Source of the DNA: Gemmatimonadota bacterium
GTDB taxonomy: Bacteria; Gemmatimonadota; Gemmatimonadetes; Longimicrobiales; Gaopeijiaceae
Reading direction: 5' to 3'
Assembly (NCBI GenBank): GCA_022823365.1
Contig: JAJDXG010000039.1
Location: 1 to 64,000, forward strand
DNA length: 64,000 nucleotides
A program made the translations under genes and the position numbers. How positions within the stretch are numbered: the first letter of the stretch is position 1; each line of letters starts with the position of its first letter. The notes beneath the pieces were generated by a model. The model ran no database searches. It worked only from the letters and a program-made list of their open reading frames with translations, and was not told the DNA's origin. Shown piece by piece: positions 42,267-51,452 of this stretch.

Positions 42267-44798
42267 ATGATCAAGCCGAACCACCCGTATCCGATTCGTG
42301 TGATGAAGTTCGGGGGGACCTCGGTCGGAAGCGCCGCGCGCATCCGGCGCGTCGTCGGTCTTGTCGTCGATGCCCGGGCCAGCTCCACGCCTGTCGTGGT
42401 CGTTTCCGCGGTGAACGGAACGACGGACCGGTTGGTCGAGGTCGCCGAGCTCGCGGGGCGGGGGGACGCCGGACACGAGGCGGTGACGCAGGAGATCTCG
42501 GCGATGCACCGGGAGCTTCTCCACGCCCTCGCTCCGACCGACGAAGCGCCGGGCCTCGCGCTGCGCCTCGATGCAGCGATGGACGACCTCCGGCGTCTGG
42601 CGAGGGGGGTCCAGCTTCTCGGCGAGTGCACCCTCAGGACGCGCGACTGGATGCTCTCCTTCGGGGAACTGCTCTCCTCGATGCTCGTCGCCGCCTGCAT
42701 GCGCTCCCACGGCATCGCCGCCGTGGACGTGGACGCGAGGGAGCTTCTCCGCACCGACACCCGCTTCGGCGCGGCGCGGGTGGACCGGCAGAGGTCGCGG
42801 AGGCTGGTGCGCGCGCGGCTTCCCGGAGACGCCGGAGTCCCGGTCGTTACCGGGTTCATCGCCTCGACGGCGAAGGGGGAGACGACCACGCTGGGCCGGG
42901 GCGCGTCCGACTATACGGCCACCCTTCTCGGCTCGATGCTGGGCGCGGCGGAGGTCGAGATCTGGACGGACGTGGACGGGGTTCTCACCGCGGATCCCGA
43001 GGCCGTGCCCGAGGCCGCCCCGGTGCGCGAGATCACCTACGCGGAGCTCCTGGAACTCGCCCACTTCGGCGCGCAGGTGATCTGTCCCCCGGCGGTGGAG
43101 CCGGCCCGGAGCGCCGGGATCCGGCTGAGGATCCGCAGCACGCTCGATCCGGCCCTCCCGGGGACGCTGGTTGTGACCTCGGTTCAGCGGGACCCTCTTC
43201 GGCCGGTGCGCGGGATTTCCGCGACCAGGGACGTGGCGTTGATCCGGCTCGCCGGCGTCGAAACGGTCGGCGCTACGGAGGCCTCGCAACGAATCTTCCG
43301 TGCGCTCCGTGTCGCCGACGTGGACTCGCTTCTCTTCACGCAGGACACGGGCGCGCATGCCTTGTCCCTCGCGGTCAGAGGCGCCGACGCGGAGCGGGCG
43401 CGGGCCGCTCTGGCGACCGAGTTCCGGAGGGAGCGGGAGTCGCGGCTCGTGCGCGACCCGACCGTCGAACAGGGGTTTTCGATCCTCGCGGTCGTGGGAG
43501 AGGGGATGCGGTACACGCCCGGCGTCTCCGGGAAACTCTTTTCGGCTCTGGGAGCTGCGAGGGTCAACGTGCACGCGATCGCCCAGGGATCCTCCGAGCG
43601 CAACATCTCATGGGTCGTGAACGCAGGGCAGGAGGGCGTCGCGCTCCGCACCGTCCACCGCGCCTTCTTCAGCCCGCCGGACGAACTCGAGCCGGTCCGC
43701 ATCCTCGTGCTCGGGGCGGGCGGGGTCGGCGGAGCCTTCCTCGACCAGTTCGCCGCCAGCGGGGACGACGCGATGCGTCCGCACGGGGTCCAGCCCGTCC
43801 TGGTGGGGATCTCGAACAGCCGGAAGGCCGCAACCGACCTCGAGGGCCTGGTGGCAGGCCCGTGGAGGTCGCACGTCGAGAAGGGCCGCGGCGATCCCGA
43901 CCGGGCCTTCGAGGCCGTCTGGACGGGCGACCCGCTCGTCGTCGTCGACTGCACCGCGAGCGCCACCGTCGCGGCGTGCTACGCGGACTATCTCCGGGCC
44001 GGGGCCGCCGTGGTCACGGCGAACAAGCTTCCCCTTTCCGGGCCGTTCGAGGAGTACGCGACCCTCATGAGCCTTGCCGGGCGCGGGGGCGGCCTCCACC
44101 ACGGGACCACCGTGGGGGCCGGCCTCCCGATGGTGCGCATGATCGCCGACCTTCGGCGCAGCGGCGACACCGTCATCTCCCTCGAGGGGACGCTGTCGGG
44201 CACGCTCACCTTCCTGATGGACCAGTTGAGCCGCGGGCGGCGGTTCAGTTCGGCGGTCGAGGAAGCCCGGCGGAGAGGGATCTCAGAGCCGGATCCGAGG
44301 GAGGATCTGGGGCTTCGCGACGTGGTCCGAAAGCTCGTCATCCTCGCACGGACGGCGGGGATCCCCATGGAACCCTCCGATGTCGACGTCGAACCGATCC
44401 TCCCGGAACGCCTCCTCCAACCCGGACCGGTCGGGGAGTTCATCGAGCGGCTCTCCGGGCTCGACGCCGAGATGGCCGAGCGGACCCGGGCGGCGGCGGC
44501 GCAAGGGGGGCGGCTCGTCTGCCTGGCACGGGTGGCGCAGGGCGCGGCGTCCGTCCGCCTCGAGGTGGTGCCCGCGGAGCAACCCGCCGCCCGAACCCGC
44601 GGAACCGAAAACCTGCTCGTCATCCGCTCCCGATGGTACGCCGATCATCCCATGGTGATTCAGGGCCCCGGAGCGGGGCCCGAGGTCACCGCAGCCGGGC
44701 TCATGACCGACCTGGTGGCGGCCGCCGGGCGGGTTGCCGGCCGAGCCGGACAGGGTCGACGGCGAACCACCTCGCTCCGGTCAGGTATTTCGACGTAG
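42267..44798 (+). CDS. thrA: Bifunctional aspartate kinase / homoserine dehydrogenase I
   Basis: 843 residues, near the usual length. Aspartokinase part starts MKFGGTSVGS at residue 13; ACT regulatory segments lie around residues 320-460 (AVVGEGMRYTPGVSGKLFSAL); homoserine dehydrogenase begins near residue 479 (ILVLGAGGVGGAFLDQF) with TANKLPLSG, HHGTTVGAGLPM and the EPDPREDL catalytic stretch. It catalyses the first and third steps from aspartate to threonine/methionine, with feedback by threonine typical of this fusion type. The closing ~30 residues are basic and non-conserved. Probably monocistronic. Confidence 0.95.
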   Translation: MIKPNHPYPIRVMKFGGTSVGSAARIRRVVGLVVDARASSTPVVVVSAVNGTTDRLVEVAELAGRGDAGHEAVTQEISAMHRELLHALAPTDEAPGLALRLDAAMDDLRRLARGVQLLGECTLRTRDWMLSFGELLSSMLVAACMRSHGIAAVDVDARELLRTDTRFGAARVDRQRSRRLVRARLPGDAGVPVVTGFIASTAKGETTTLGRGASDYTATLLGSMLGAAEVEIWTDVDGVLTADPEAVPEAAPVREITYAELLELAHFGAQVICPPAVEPARSAGIRLRIRSTLDPALPGTLVVTSVQRDPLRPVRGISATRDVALIRLAGVETVGATEASQRIFRALRVADVDSLLFTQDTGAHALSLAVRGADAERARAALATEFRRERESRLVRDPTVEQGFSILAVVGEGMRYTPGVSGKLFSALGAARVNVHAIAQGSSERNISWVVNAGQEGVALRTVHRAFFSPPDELEPVRILVLGAGGVGGAFLDQFAASGDDAMRPHGVQPVLVGISNSRKAATDLEGLVAGPWRSHVEKGRGDPDRAFEAVWTGDPLVVVDCTASATVAACYADYLRAGAAVVTANKLPLSGPFEEYATLMSLAGRGGGLHHGTTVGAGLPMVRMIADLRRSGDTVISLEGTLSGTLTFLMDQLSRGRRFSSAVEEARRRGISEPDPREDLGLRDVVRKLVILARTAGIPMEPSDVDVEPILPERLLQPGPVGEFIERLSGLDAEMAERTRAAAAQGGRLVCLARVAQGAASVRLEVVPAEQPAARTRGTENLLVIRSRWYADHPMVIQGPGAGPEVTAAGLMTDLVAAAGRVAGRAGQGRRRTTSLRSGIST

Positions 44799-44801
44799 GC
44801 C

Positions 44802-44976
44802 GTCTGCCATTTTGGCAGACTCCCCCCATCGTTCCGCCGGGACGGCAACGCCGCCCCACCCCGCGTTTCCGCCACCTGACAAAATGGCAGACTCGTCTGC
44901 CTGCTCCGTCCCGCCGGACTGACATTCTGTCATGTCCATCTGCCGCAACTCGTTGTCGTCAGACATTTTGGCAGAC
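44802..44976 (+). promoter_or_regulatory. Four inverted-repeat sites upstream of hsp20 (enhancer-type activator sites)
   Basis: Four related elements of consensus CTGnCATTTTGKCAG are present: 44804-44818 (its full palindrome GTCTGCCATTTTGGCAGAC spans 44802-44820), 44876-44890 (reverse orientation, CTGACAAAATGGCAG), 44919-44933 (CTGACATTCTGTCAT) and 44960-44974 (CAGACATTTTGGCAG). They end about 10-180 bases upstream of a sigma-54 box, which is the layout of binding sites for a bacterial enhancer-binding protein. A second palindrome, GGCAGACTCGTCTGCC, overlaps site two (44886-44901). Confidence 0.7.
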
Positions 44977-44983
44977 TCGGGGC

Positions 44984-44998
44984 TGGCACGCTCCCTGC
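44984..44998 (+). promoter_or_regulatory. Sigma-54-type -24/-12 promoter of hsp20
   Basis: TGGCACGCTCCCTGC matches the sigma-54 consensus TGGCACG-N4-TTGC in all but one base, with the invariant GG (44985-44986) and GC (44997-44998) correctly spaced. Initiation is expected near 45010, 80 bases before the hsp20 ATG. Confidence 0.7.
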
Positions 44999-45088
44999 CC
45001 CTGCCGAGGCCGAACCCGCACACCAGGTTCAGGCATCAGGAAGCCTGACGACGCGGACTTCAGTCACAAATACCCATGGAGGACACAC

Positions 45089-45538
45089 ATGACGACCATC
45101 GCCAAGTATCGTTCGCTCTCGCCCTCGCAGGTGCTGCGGGCCTTCAACGCCGCCCTTCCGAGCGGCCCCGCGTTTCCCTTCGGGGCCTTCATCAACACGG
45201 ACTGGGTTCCCCCGGTCAACGTCGCCGAGACGGCGGACTCGATCCTCGTGACCGCGGAGCTTCCGGGCGTGTCGCCCGAGGACGTCGAAATCCAGGTCGA
45301 GGAGAACGTGCTCACCATCCGCGGCGAGAAGCATGAGGAGCGCGAGGGGAAGGACGCCGAGCGCCACGTGCACATCTCCGAGCGGATCATGGGAAGCTTC
45401 AACCGCTCATTCACCCTGCCGCGCAAGGTGGACATCGAGGGCATCGACGCCGACTTCGGCGCGGGGGTGCTCAAGGTCAGCGTCCCCAAGGCGCCGGAGA
45501 CGCGCGCCCGCAGGATCGAGGTGAAGGTGCGCGCGTAG
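45089..45538 (+). CDS. Hsp20-family small heat-shock protein
   Basis: 149 residues from ATG 45089 (GGAGG at 45078-45082). The alpha-crystallin domain (about residues 45-140) includes AELPGVSPEDVEIQVEENVL, the IRGEKHEE loop and GVLKVSVPK; the C-terminal I-x-V-type motif (RIEVKVRA) is present. It forms oligomers that hold unfolded proteins. The upstream region with a sigma-54 box and repeated activator sites indicates stress-inducible, activator-dependent transcription. Confidence 0.95.
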   Translation: MTTIAKYRSLSPSQVLRAFNAALPSGPAFPFGAFINTDWVPPVNVAETADSILVTAELPGVSPEDVEIQVEENVLTIRGEKHEEREGKDAERHVHISERIMGSFNRSFTLPRKVDIEGIDADFGAGVLKVSVPKAPETRARRIEVKVRA

Positions 45539-45604
45539 CCGCCCATCCCCTGATCCCCAGGTGAGAGCCGCGCGGCGTTGCGGCGGCTCATGCCGCTGGA
45601 CCCC

Positions 45605-45632
45605 ATCGGACCCGGTTCGCGCCGGGTCCGAT
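45605..45632. terminator. Hairpin between hsp20 and trpS
   Basis: Perfect 11-bp arms ATCGGACCCGG/CCGGGTCCGAT around TTCGCG, 66 bases after the hsp20 stop, followed by TCTCAT rather than a full T-tract. A second short palindrome GCATCCCGGGGGATGC (45657-45672) lies between two copies of GTTTGATGGC (45650-45659, 45676-45685). Likely terminator or attenuating structure before trpS. Confidence 0.5.
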
Positions 45633-45767
45633 TCTCATGTCGGACCCAGGTTTGATGGCATCCCGGGGGATGCTAGTTTGATGGCGACGTTTCTCCGTTC
45701 CCGGCGGGCATGAGCCCGTCCTCCGTTCCGGTCCCGCCGGCACCCATCCTCGCAGACGAACTCGCGC

Positions 45768-46805
45768 ATGACCCACGCCAGCACCCGGCCCCCGCCGGGA
45801 TCGCGCGTCTTCAGCGGCATGCAGCCCAGCGGCGAAGCCCACCTCGGCAACTACCTGGGTGCGCTGCGCCAGTGGGCCGCCATGCAGGACGACTACGACT
45901 GCATCTACTGCATCGTGGACCAGCATGCCATCACGGGGCGCTACGATGCCGCAGCGCTTCCCGGGGCGGTCTTCGATCTCGCGATCAGCTTTCTGGCTTC
46001 GGGGCTCGATCCCGAGCGCTCCATCATCTTCGTGCAGTCCGACGTCCCCGAGCACACCGAGCTGAGCTGGCTCTTCAACTCGGTGGCGCCCATCGGCGAC
46101 CTGGAGCGCATGATCCAGTTCAAGGAGAAATCCGAGCGCATGGAGTCTGTGCCGGTCGGCCTCCTCAACTACCCCGTGCTGCAGGCGGCGGACATCCTCA
46201 TCTACCGCGCCGACGTAGTGCCCGTGGGGGAGGACCAGCGCCAGCACCTCGAGCTGACCCGGGACATCGCGCGCAAGTGGAACGCCCGCTTCGGCAAGTA
46301 CCTGCCGGAGCCGCAGCCCTACATTCCACGAGCGGGCCGCATCGTGGGGCTGGACGGCCGGTCCAAGATGAGCAAGTCGCTCGGCAATACCGTGGGCATT
46401 CTCGACGAACCCGACGAGATCCGCAGGCGCGTGCGCACGGCGGTGACCGATCCGGCGCGCATCCGCAAGACCGACCCGGGACGTCCCGAGGTCTGCAACG
46501 TCTATTCCCTGCACGAACATTTCGCGGACGACGAGCGGCTCGACGACATCGCCCTCCAGTGCCGCACCGCGCAGCGCGGGTGCGTGCAGTGCAAGGCCAT
46601 GCTGGCCGACGAGATCGACGAGGCCTTCGCCCCCATGCGGGAAGTCGCCGCGCACTATCGCGCGCACCCGGATGAGGTGCTGCAAATTCTCGACGACGGA
46701 GCGCGGAGGGCCGGAGCCATCGCGCGGGAAACCATGGCGGAGGTCCGGTCGCGCATGGGGCTCGACTGGAAGCGCAGCGCCCGAGCATTGAAAGGAGGAA
46801 ACTGA
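45768..46805 (+). CDS. trpS: Tryptophan-tRNA ligase
   Basis: 345 residues. Class Ic synthetase: the HIGH-equivalent is in GMQPSGEAHLGNYLGAL and the KMSKS loop is SKMSKSLGN; GEDQRQHLELTRDIA is the Trp-binding/anticodon-side segment typical of TrpRS. It charges tRNA-Trp. ATG 45768 overlaps no other gene. Its stop is four bases from the next start; the operon continues into the aldolase gene. Confidence 0.96.
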   Translation: MTHASTRPPPGSRVFSGMQPSGEAHLGNYLGALRQWAAMQDDYDCIYCIVDQHAITGRYDAAALPGAVFDLAISFLASGLDPERSIIFVQSDVPEHTELSWLFNSVAPIGDLERMIQFKEKSERMESVPVGLLNYPVLQAADILIYRADVVPVGEDQRQHLELTRDIARKWNARFGKYLPEPQPYIPRAGRIVGLDGRSKMSKSLGNTVGILDEPDEIRRRVRTAVTDPARIRKTDPGRPEVCNVYSLHEHFADDERLDDIALQCRTAQRGCVQCKAMLADEIDEAFAPMREVAAHYRAHPDEVLQILDDGARRAGAIARETMAEVRSRMGLDWKRSARALKGGN

Positions 46806-46808
46806 GTC

Positions 46809-47735
46809 ATGAACCTGGCCGGAGTCTTCATCCCCGCGGTTACGCCCTTCGATCCCGTGACCGGAGACGTGGACATCGTCGCGATGCGCGCCAACCTGAG
46901 GAGCTGGCTGGCGCATCCCGTGCACGGCATCGTCATCGCCGGATCCACCGGAGAGGCGGTGCTGCTCAGCCGTGGGGAGCGCAGGCGCCTCATCGAGGCG
47001 ACCGCCGGCGTCATGACCGACGACCGCCTGCTGATCGCCGGCACCGGGGTGGAGTCCACGCGCGGCACCATCCGCCTCGGCCGGGAAGCCGCCGACGCCG
47101 GTGCCGACGCCGTGCTGGTACAGCCGCCCGCGTATTACCTTGGCGCGATGACCCCCGAAGCGGTGCGCGACCACTACACCGCCGTGGCCGACGCCTCCCC
47201 GGTGCCGGTCCTCATCTACCAGGCGCCTCTGCGCTTCAGCACCCTCGACTTCCCCTCCGGGCTGGTGGCCGAACTTTCCCGGCATCCCAACATCGTCGGG
47301 ATCAAGGATTCACGGGGAAGCCTGGAGAAGGTTGCCGAGCTGCTGGACTGCACCGGGAGCGACTTCGCGGTGATCGTCGGGAACGGCGCCGGGCTGTATG
47401 CCGCCCTGGAGCTGGGCGCCGCGGGCGGGATTCTGGGAGTCGCCAACCTGGCCCCCGCCGAGAGCGCCGGCATCTTCCGGCGCTTCGCGGAAGGGCGCAC
47501 CAGTGAGGCGGGCCGTCTCCAGGAGCGGGTCGCGCCGGTCCACAAGAAGCTGGTGGCGGGATTCGGGGTGCCGGGGGTGAAGGCCGGGCTGGATCTGCTG
47601 GGCGGGCACGGCGGAACGCCCCGCCCGCCGCTCAGACCGCTCCCGGGCGGCAAGGTCGGCGAGGCGGAGGCCGTTCTGCGCCGGGCCGGGCTGCTCCGGC
47701 CGGAGCGCGCGCTTTCCGGTTCCGCCTCCGCATGA
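46809..47735 (+). CDS. Dihydrodipicolinate synthase family aldolase
   Basis: 308 residues, (beta/alpha)8 barrel with GSTGEAVLLSRGER near the start, tyrosine in VLIYQAPLRF, and the Schiff-base lysine in VGIKDSRGS. Class I pyruvate-type aldolase of the DapA/NanA/HOGA family. The motif YQAPLRF differs from YNVPSRT of true DapA, so 4-hydroxy-2-oxoglutarate aldolase or another keto-acid lyase is possible. A ribosome site AGGAGG precedes the ATG. Confidence 0.85.
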   Translation: MNLAGVFIPAVTPFDPVTGDVDIVAMRANLRSWLAHPVHGIVIAGSTGEAVLLSRGERRRLIEATAGVMTDDRLLIAGTGVESTRGTIRLGREAADAGADAVLVQPPAYYLGAMTPEAVRDHYTAVADASPVPVLIYQAPLRFSTLDFPSGLVAELSRHPNIVGIKDSRGSLEKVAELLDCTGSDFAVIVGNGAGLYAALELGAAGGILGVANLAPAESAGIFRRFAEGRTSEAGRLQERVAPVHKKLVAGFGVPGVKAGLDLLGGHGGTPRPPLRPLPGGKVGEAEAVLRRAGLLRPERALSGSASA

Positions 47736-47781
47736 GGACGGGCTCAAGCCGCCTCATACCGCACCCACCCGGAGCCTGATC

Positions 47782-49071
47782 TTGTCGACGAACGCCGGCG
47801 GAGGCCGCTGCACGGTCGTGGTGGGCTGTCAATGGGGCGACGAGGGCAAGGGCAAGATCGTCGACGTGCTGGCGGAGGCTGCGGACATCGTCGCCCGCTA
47901 TCAGGGCGGCGCGAACGCCGGTCACACCGTCCATGTGCACGGCGACGAATTCATCCTGCACCAGATTCCCTCCGGTATCCTCCACCCCGGCAAGCGTTGT
48001 CTGCTGGGCAACGGCGTGGTCCTCGACCTGCCGAAGTTCTTCGCCGAATACGATGCCCTGGTGGAGCGCGGCATCGAGCTGGAGGGCCGGATCGGGATCA
48101 GCCAGCGCGCCCACCTGCTGCTGCCCTACCACCGCGCGCTGGACCATGCCGCGGAAGTGCGCGCCCGGGAGAAGATCGGCACTACCGGACAGGGCATCGG
48201 GCCGGCATACGTGTCCAAGTCCGGGCGGCGCGGGGTCCGCGTCACCGACCTGGGCAATGCCTCCCGCCTGGAGCGCCTGGTGGGACGGGCCATGGGGGAT
48301 GCCGTGGAGGAGCTGGAGGTCGGGGAATTCGCGGCCACGGAGCTCGAGGCCAGGGTTTGGGCGGCGCTCGCACTGGCGGGCCGCACCCTGCCGCTGGCCA
48401 CCGACACCGGCCGCGAGATCGTGGAGGCACTCGGTGCCGGGCGCTCGGTCCTGATGGAGGGCGCCCAGGGAACGGCGCTCGACCTCGACCACGGCACCTA
48501 TCCCTTCGTGACCTCCTCCAATACCACGGCAGCCGCGGCCGCCACCGGGCTGGGGATAGGCCCGACCGCCATCAGCGCGGTGCTCGGCGTGGTCAAGGCG
48601 TACACGACGCGTGTGGGCAACGGCCCCCTGCCGACCGAATTCGACGAAGAGATGGGCGAGCGCGTGCGCGAGCTGGGCGGGGAGTTCGGCGCGACCACTG
48701 GCCGGCCCCGCCGCTGCGGCTGGTTCGACGCGGTCCAGGCGCGCTACGCGGCCCGGGTGAACGGGCTCACCGGCCTGGCGGTGACCAAGCTGGACGTACT
48801 CGACTCACTCGACGAAATCGGGATCGCGACCGCCTACCGCGTCGACGGGGACCTCACCACCGAGTTCCCCGCCGACACGTGGTCGCTGTCCCGGGTGGAG
48901 CCCGTGCTGGAGCGGCACCCGGGGTGGCGCACGGCGACCACGGAGGCCCGCCACATCGCCGACCTCCCGGCCGAAGCGCGCAGCTACCTCGACCGCCTGC
49001 AGGAGCTGACCGGAGTTCCCATCGAGATCGTCTCGGTCGGATCCCGGCGCGAGCAGATCATTCACATCTGA
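47782..49071 (+). CDS. purA: Adenylosuccinate synthetase
   Basis: 429 residues from TTG 47782. Motifs: [56 protein letters not shown] and the [10 protein letters not shown] signature. It joins IMP and aspartate with GTP on the way to AMP. The start codon is unusual, but no better start is present before the conserved glycine loop. Ends four bases before ffh. Confidence 0.97.
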   Translation: MSTNAGGGRCTVVVGCQWGDEGKGKIVDVLAEAADIVARYQGGANAGHTVHVHGDEFILHQIPSGILHPGKRCLLGNGVVLDLPKFFAEYDALVERGIELEGRIGISQRAHLLLPYHRALDHAAEVRAREKIGTTGQGIGPAYVSKSGRRGVRVTDLGNASRLERLVGRAMGDAVEELEVGEFAATELEARVWAALALAGRTLPLATDTGREIVEALGAGRSVLMEGAQGTALDLDHGTYPFVTSSNTTAAAAATGLGIGPTAISAVLGVVKAYTTRVGNGPLPTEFDEEMGERVRELGGEFGATTGRPRRCGWFDAVQARYAARVNGLTGLAVTKLDVLDSLDEIGIATAYRVDGDLTTEFPADTWSLSRVEPVLERHPGWRTATTEARHIADLPAEARSYLDRLQELTGVPIEIVSVGSRREQIIHI

Positions 49072-49074
49072 TCG

Positions 49075-50391
49075 ATGTTCGACCGCCTGGGCAGGAGGCT
49101 CGACAGGGCCCTGGGGCGCTTTCGCCAGCGGGGCATCCTCACCGAGCCCATGATCCGCAAGGGGCTGCGCGAGGTGCGGCGCGCCCTGCTCGAGGCGGAC
49201 GTCAACTTCAAGGTCACCCGGGACTTCCTGAAGCAGGTGGAGAAGCGGGCGGTGGGCGAGGGGGTCATCCGCTCGATCTCGCCGGGACAGCAGGTCGTCA
49301 AGATCGTGCACGACGAGCTGGCGGGGCTGCTGGGCGAGGAGGTGGCCGGCCTGACCTGGGCGCGAAAGCCGCCCACGGTGATCCTCATGGCCGGCCTGCA
49401 GGGCTCCGGAAAGACCACCACGGCCGTGAAGCTGGCGCATCTGATCGCGCGCGAGGGGCGCCGTCCGCTGCTCGCCGGGTGCGACGTGTATCGCCCGGCG
49501 GCGGGGGAGCAGTTGCGCACCCTGTGCGAGCGCGCGGACCTGCCGGTGCTGGCGGGCGCGCGCGGCGACGACCCCGTGGAGGTGGCGCGGGCAGCGCTGG
49601 ACGACGCCCTTGCGCGCGGGCGCGACGTGTTAATAGTCGACACGGCGGGCCGCCTGCAGATCGACGAGCCCATGATGGCCGAGCTGGGGCGCCTGCGGAC
49701 GGAGCTGGCGGCGACCGAGGTGCTGCTGGTGGCCGACGCGATGACCGGGCAGGAGGCGGTGAACATCGCCCGGGGGTTCGACCGCGCGCTGGGCCTCACC
49801 GGTGTGGTGCTCACCAAGCTCGACGGCGACGCGCGCGGAGGGGCGGCGCTCTCGATCCGCGGAGTCACGGGCAGGCCCATCAAGTTCGTGGGCGTGGGCG
49901 AGGGACTGGACGACCTGGAGCGGGTCGATCCCCGCCGGCTGGCGGGGCGCATCCTGCAGATGGGCGACGTGGTGGGGCTGGTGGAGCGGGCCCAGCGCTC
50001 CATCGACGCCGAGGCCCAGGCGCAGATCGAGGAGAACGTGCTGCGCAAGGGACGCTTCACTCTCGAGGACTTCCTGGTGGCGCTTCGCCAGGTGCAGGCC
50101 ATGGGCCCGTTGGAGCAGGTCATGAAGATGATCCCCGGGATGAGGCGCAAGCTGCCGGTGGGCAACGTCGACCCGAAGAAGATCAGGCATGTGGAGGCCA
50201 TCATCCTCTCGATGACGCCCGCGGAGCGGAGCGAACCGCGCCTCCTCGACCGTTCCCGCCGCATCCGCATCGCCCGGGGGAGCGGCCGGCCGGTGTCGGA
50301 AGTCAACCGCCTGTTGAAGCAGTTCAGGGAAATGCAGAAGTTGATGAAGCAGATGCGGGGGATGGCGCCCCCGCTGAACCAGATGCGCTGA
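49075..50391 (+). CDS. ffh: Signal recognition particle GTPase Ffh
   Basis: 438 residues. N domain, then GTPase with [42 protein letters not shown] and a methionine-rich M domain at the end ([19 protein letters not shown]). It binds 4.5S RNA and signal sequences and targets proteins to the Sec translocon. First gene of a run with rpsP-rimM-trmD, the conserved gene order in many bacteria. Confidence 0.97.
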   Translation: MFDRLGRRLDRALGRFRQRGILTEPMIRKGLREVRRALLEADVNFKVTRDFLKQVEKRAVGEGVIRSISPGQQVVKIVHDELAGLLGEEVAGLTWARKPPTVILMAGLQGSGKTTTAVKLAHLIAREGRRPLLAGCDVYRPAAGEQLRTLCERADLPVLAGARGDDPVEVARAALDDALARGRDVLIVDTAGRLQIDEPMMAELGRLRTELAATEVLLVADAMTGQEAVNIARGFDRALGLTGVVLTKLDGDARGGAALSIRGVTGRPIKFVGVGEGLDDLERVDPRRLAGRILQMGDVVGLVERAQRSIDAEAQAQIEENVLRKGRFTLEDFLVALRQVQAMGPLEQVMKMIPGMRRKLPVGNVDPKKIRHVEAIILSMTPAERSEPRLLDRSRRIRIARGSGRPVSEVNRLLKQFREMQKLMKQMRGMAPPLNQMR

Positions 50392-50432
50392 CCCCCCCGG
50401 AGAGGCGGGAAGGCACGAACCCGAGGAGACAC

Positions 50433-50879
50433 ATGTCGGTACGAATTCGACTTCGCAGAATGGGCCGGAAGAAGGCGCCCCACTACCGCGTGGTGGTGGC
50501 GGACGGCGACTCGCCGCGCGACGGGCGCTTCGTCGAGACCATCGGCTACTACAAGCCACTTTCCACGCCTGCCCGCGTGGTCGTAGACCTGGAGCGCGCC
50601 GACTACTGGCTGGGCCGCGGGGCGCAGCCGTCGGGCACGGTGAGGTCGCTGCTGAACAAGGCGCGCAAGGGCGGGGACGCCAGCGTGGCCGTGGGCGAGG
50701 CGGATACGGCCGCCGAGAAGGCCCGGCGCTCGGAGCTGCTGGCCGCGCGGCGCCAGGCGGAAGCGGACGCCCAGGCGAAGCTGGAGGCGGAGGCGAGAGC
50801 CGAGGCGGCTGCCCGGGCCGCGGCTCGAGCGGAAGCCCAGGCCGCGGCCGCGGCTGGCGAAAGCGGCGAATCCGGGTAG
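50433..50879 (+). CDS. rpsP: 30S ribosomal protein S16 with Ala/Glu-rich extension
   Basis: 148 residues, whereas ordinary S16 has 80-90. Residues 1-85 are S16 ([32 protein letters not shown]). The remaining ~60 residues are a charged Ala/Arg/Glu helix. Ribosome site GAGGAG before ATG 50433. Binds 16S rRNA early in 30S assembly. Confidence 0.95.
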   Translation: MSVRIRLRRMGRKKAPHYRVVVADGDSPRDGRFVETIGYYKPLSTPARVVVDLERADYWLGRGAQPSGTVRSLLNKARKGGDASVAVGEADTAAEKARRSELLAARRQAEADAQAKLEAEARAEAAARAAARAEAQAAAAAGESGESG

Positions 50880-50893
50880 TACCGGGGTCCCGA

Positions 50894-51436
50894 ATGGACT
50901 CCGCCCATCCTTCGCACCTCGTCGTCGGGCACCTCAACAAGGCGCACGGCACCAAGGGCGAACTCTTTCTCTGGCCGCTGACGGCCGATCCGGGCGAGGC
51001 GTTCGCCGCCGGAGCGGGGTTGCATCTGGCGGATGAAGGCGGGGAGAAGCCGGATCCCGCGTTCGCCGAGGTGCGCGTGCGGGGGGTCCGCCCATTCAAG
51101 CGAGGCTTCCTGATCCGGCTGGAAGGCATCGATTCCCGCGACCAGGCCGAGTGGCTCGCGGGCCGCTACGTGCTCCGGCCGCTTGCCGACGTGCCCCCGC
51201 TCGAGGATGGGGAGGTCTTCTACCACGACCTGCTGGGCATGCGCGTGGAATCCGGGGACGGGGAGGCGGTCGGAGAGGTCGTCGAGGTCTACGAGCTCAG
51301 CCCGATGCATCTGCTCCAGGTGGCGCGCGAGTCCGGCACCGCGCTGATCCCCTTCGCGCGCGACATGGTGCGCCGGCTGGACCGCGAGGGGAAGCGGCTG
51401 GTCATGGATCTGCCGGACGGCTTGCTGGACCTCTGA
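50894..51436 (+). CDS. rimM: Ribosome maturation factor RimM
   Basis: 180 residues. The N-terminal domain begins VVGHLNKAHGTKGELFLWPL and the PRC-barrel C-terminal part contains YHDLLGMRVESGDG and LIPFARDMVRRLD. It assists 30S head assembly with S19. Located 14 bases after rpsP, before trmD, as usual. Confidence 0.95.
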   Translation: MDSAHPSHLVVGHLNKAHGTKGELFLWPLTADPGEAFAAGAGLHLADEGGEKPDPAFAEVRVRGVRPFKRGFLIRLEGIDSRDQAEWLAGRYVLRPLADVPPLEDGEVFYHDLLGMRVESGDGEAVGEVVEVYELSPMHLLQVARESGTALIPFARDMVRRLDREGKRLVMDLPDGLLDL

Positions 51437-51452
51437 GGAGGTGCGGGCGGTG

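Noticed and set aside
47832-50401. Long frame running through purA and ffh
   Set aside because: Out-of-frame shadow; only its last part, from 50433, is real (S16).
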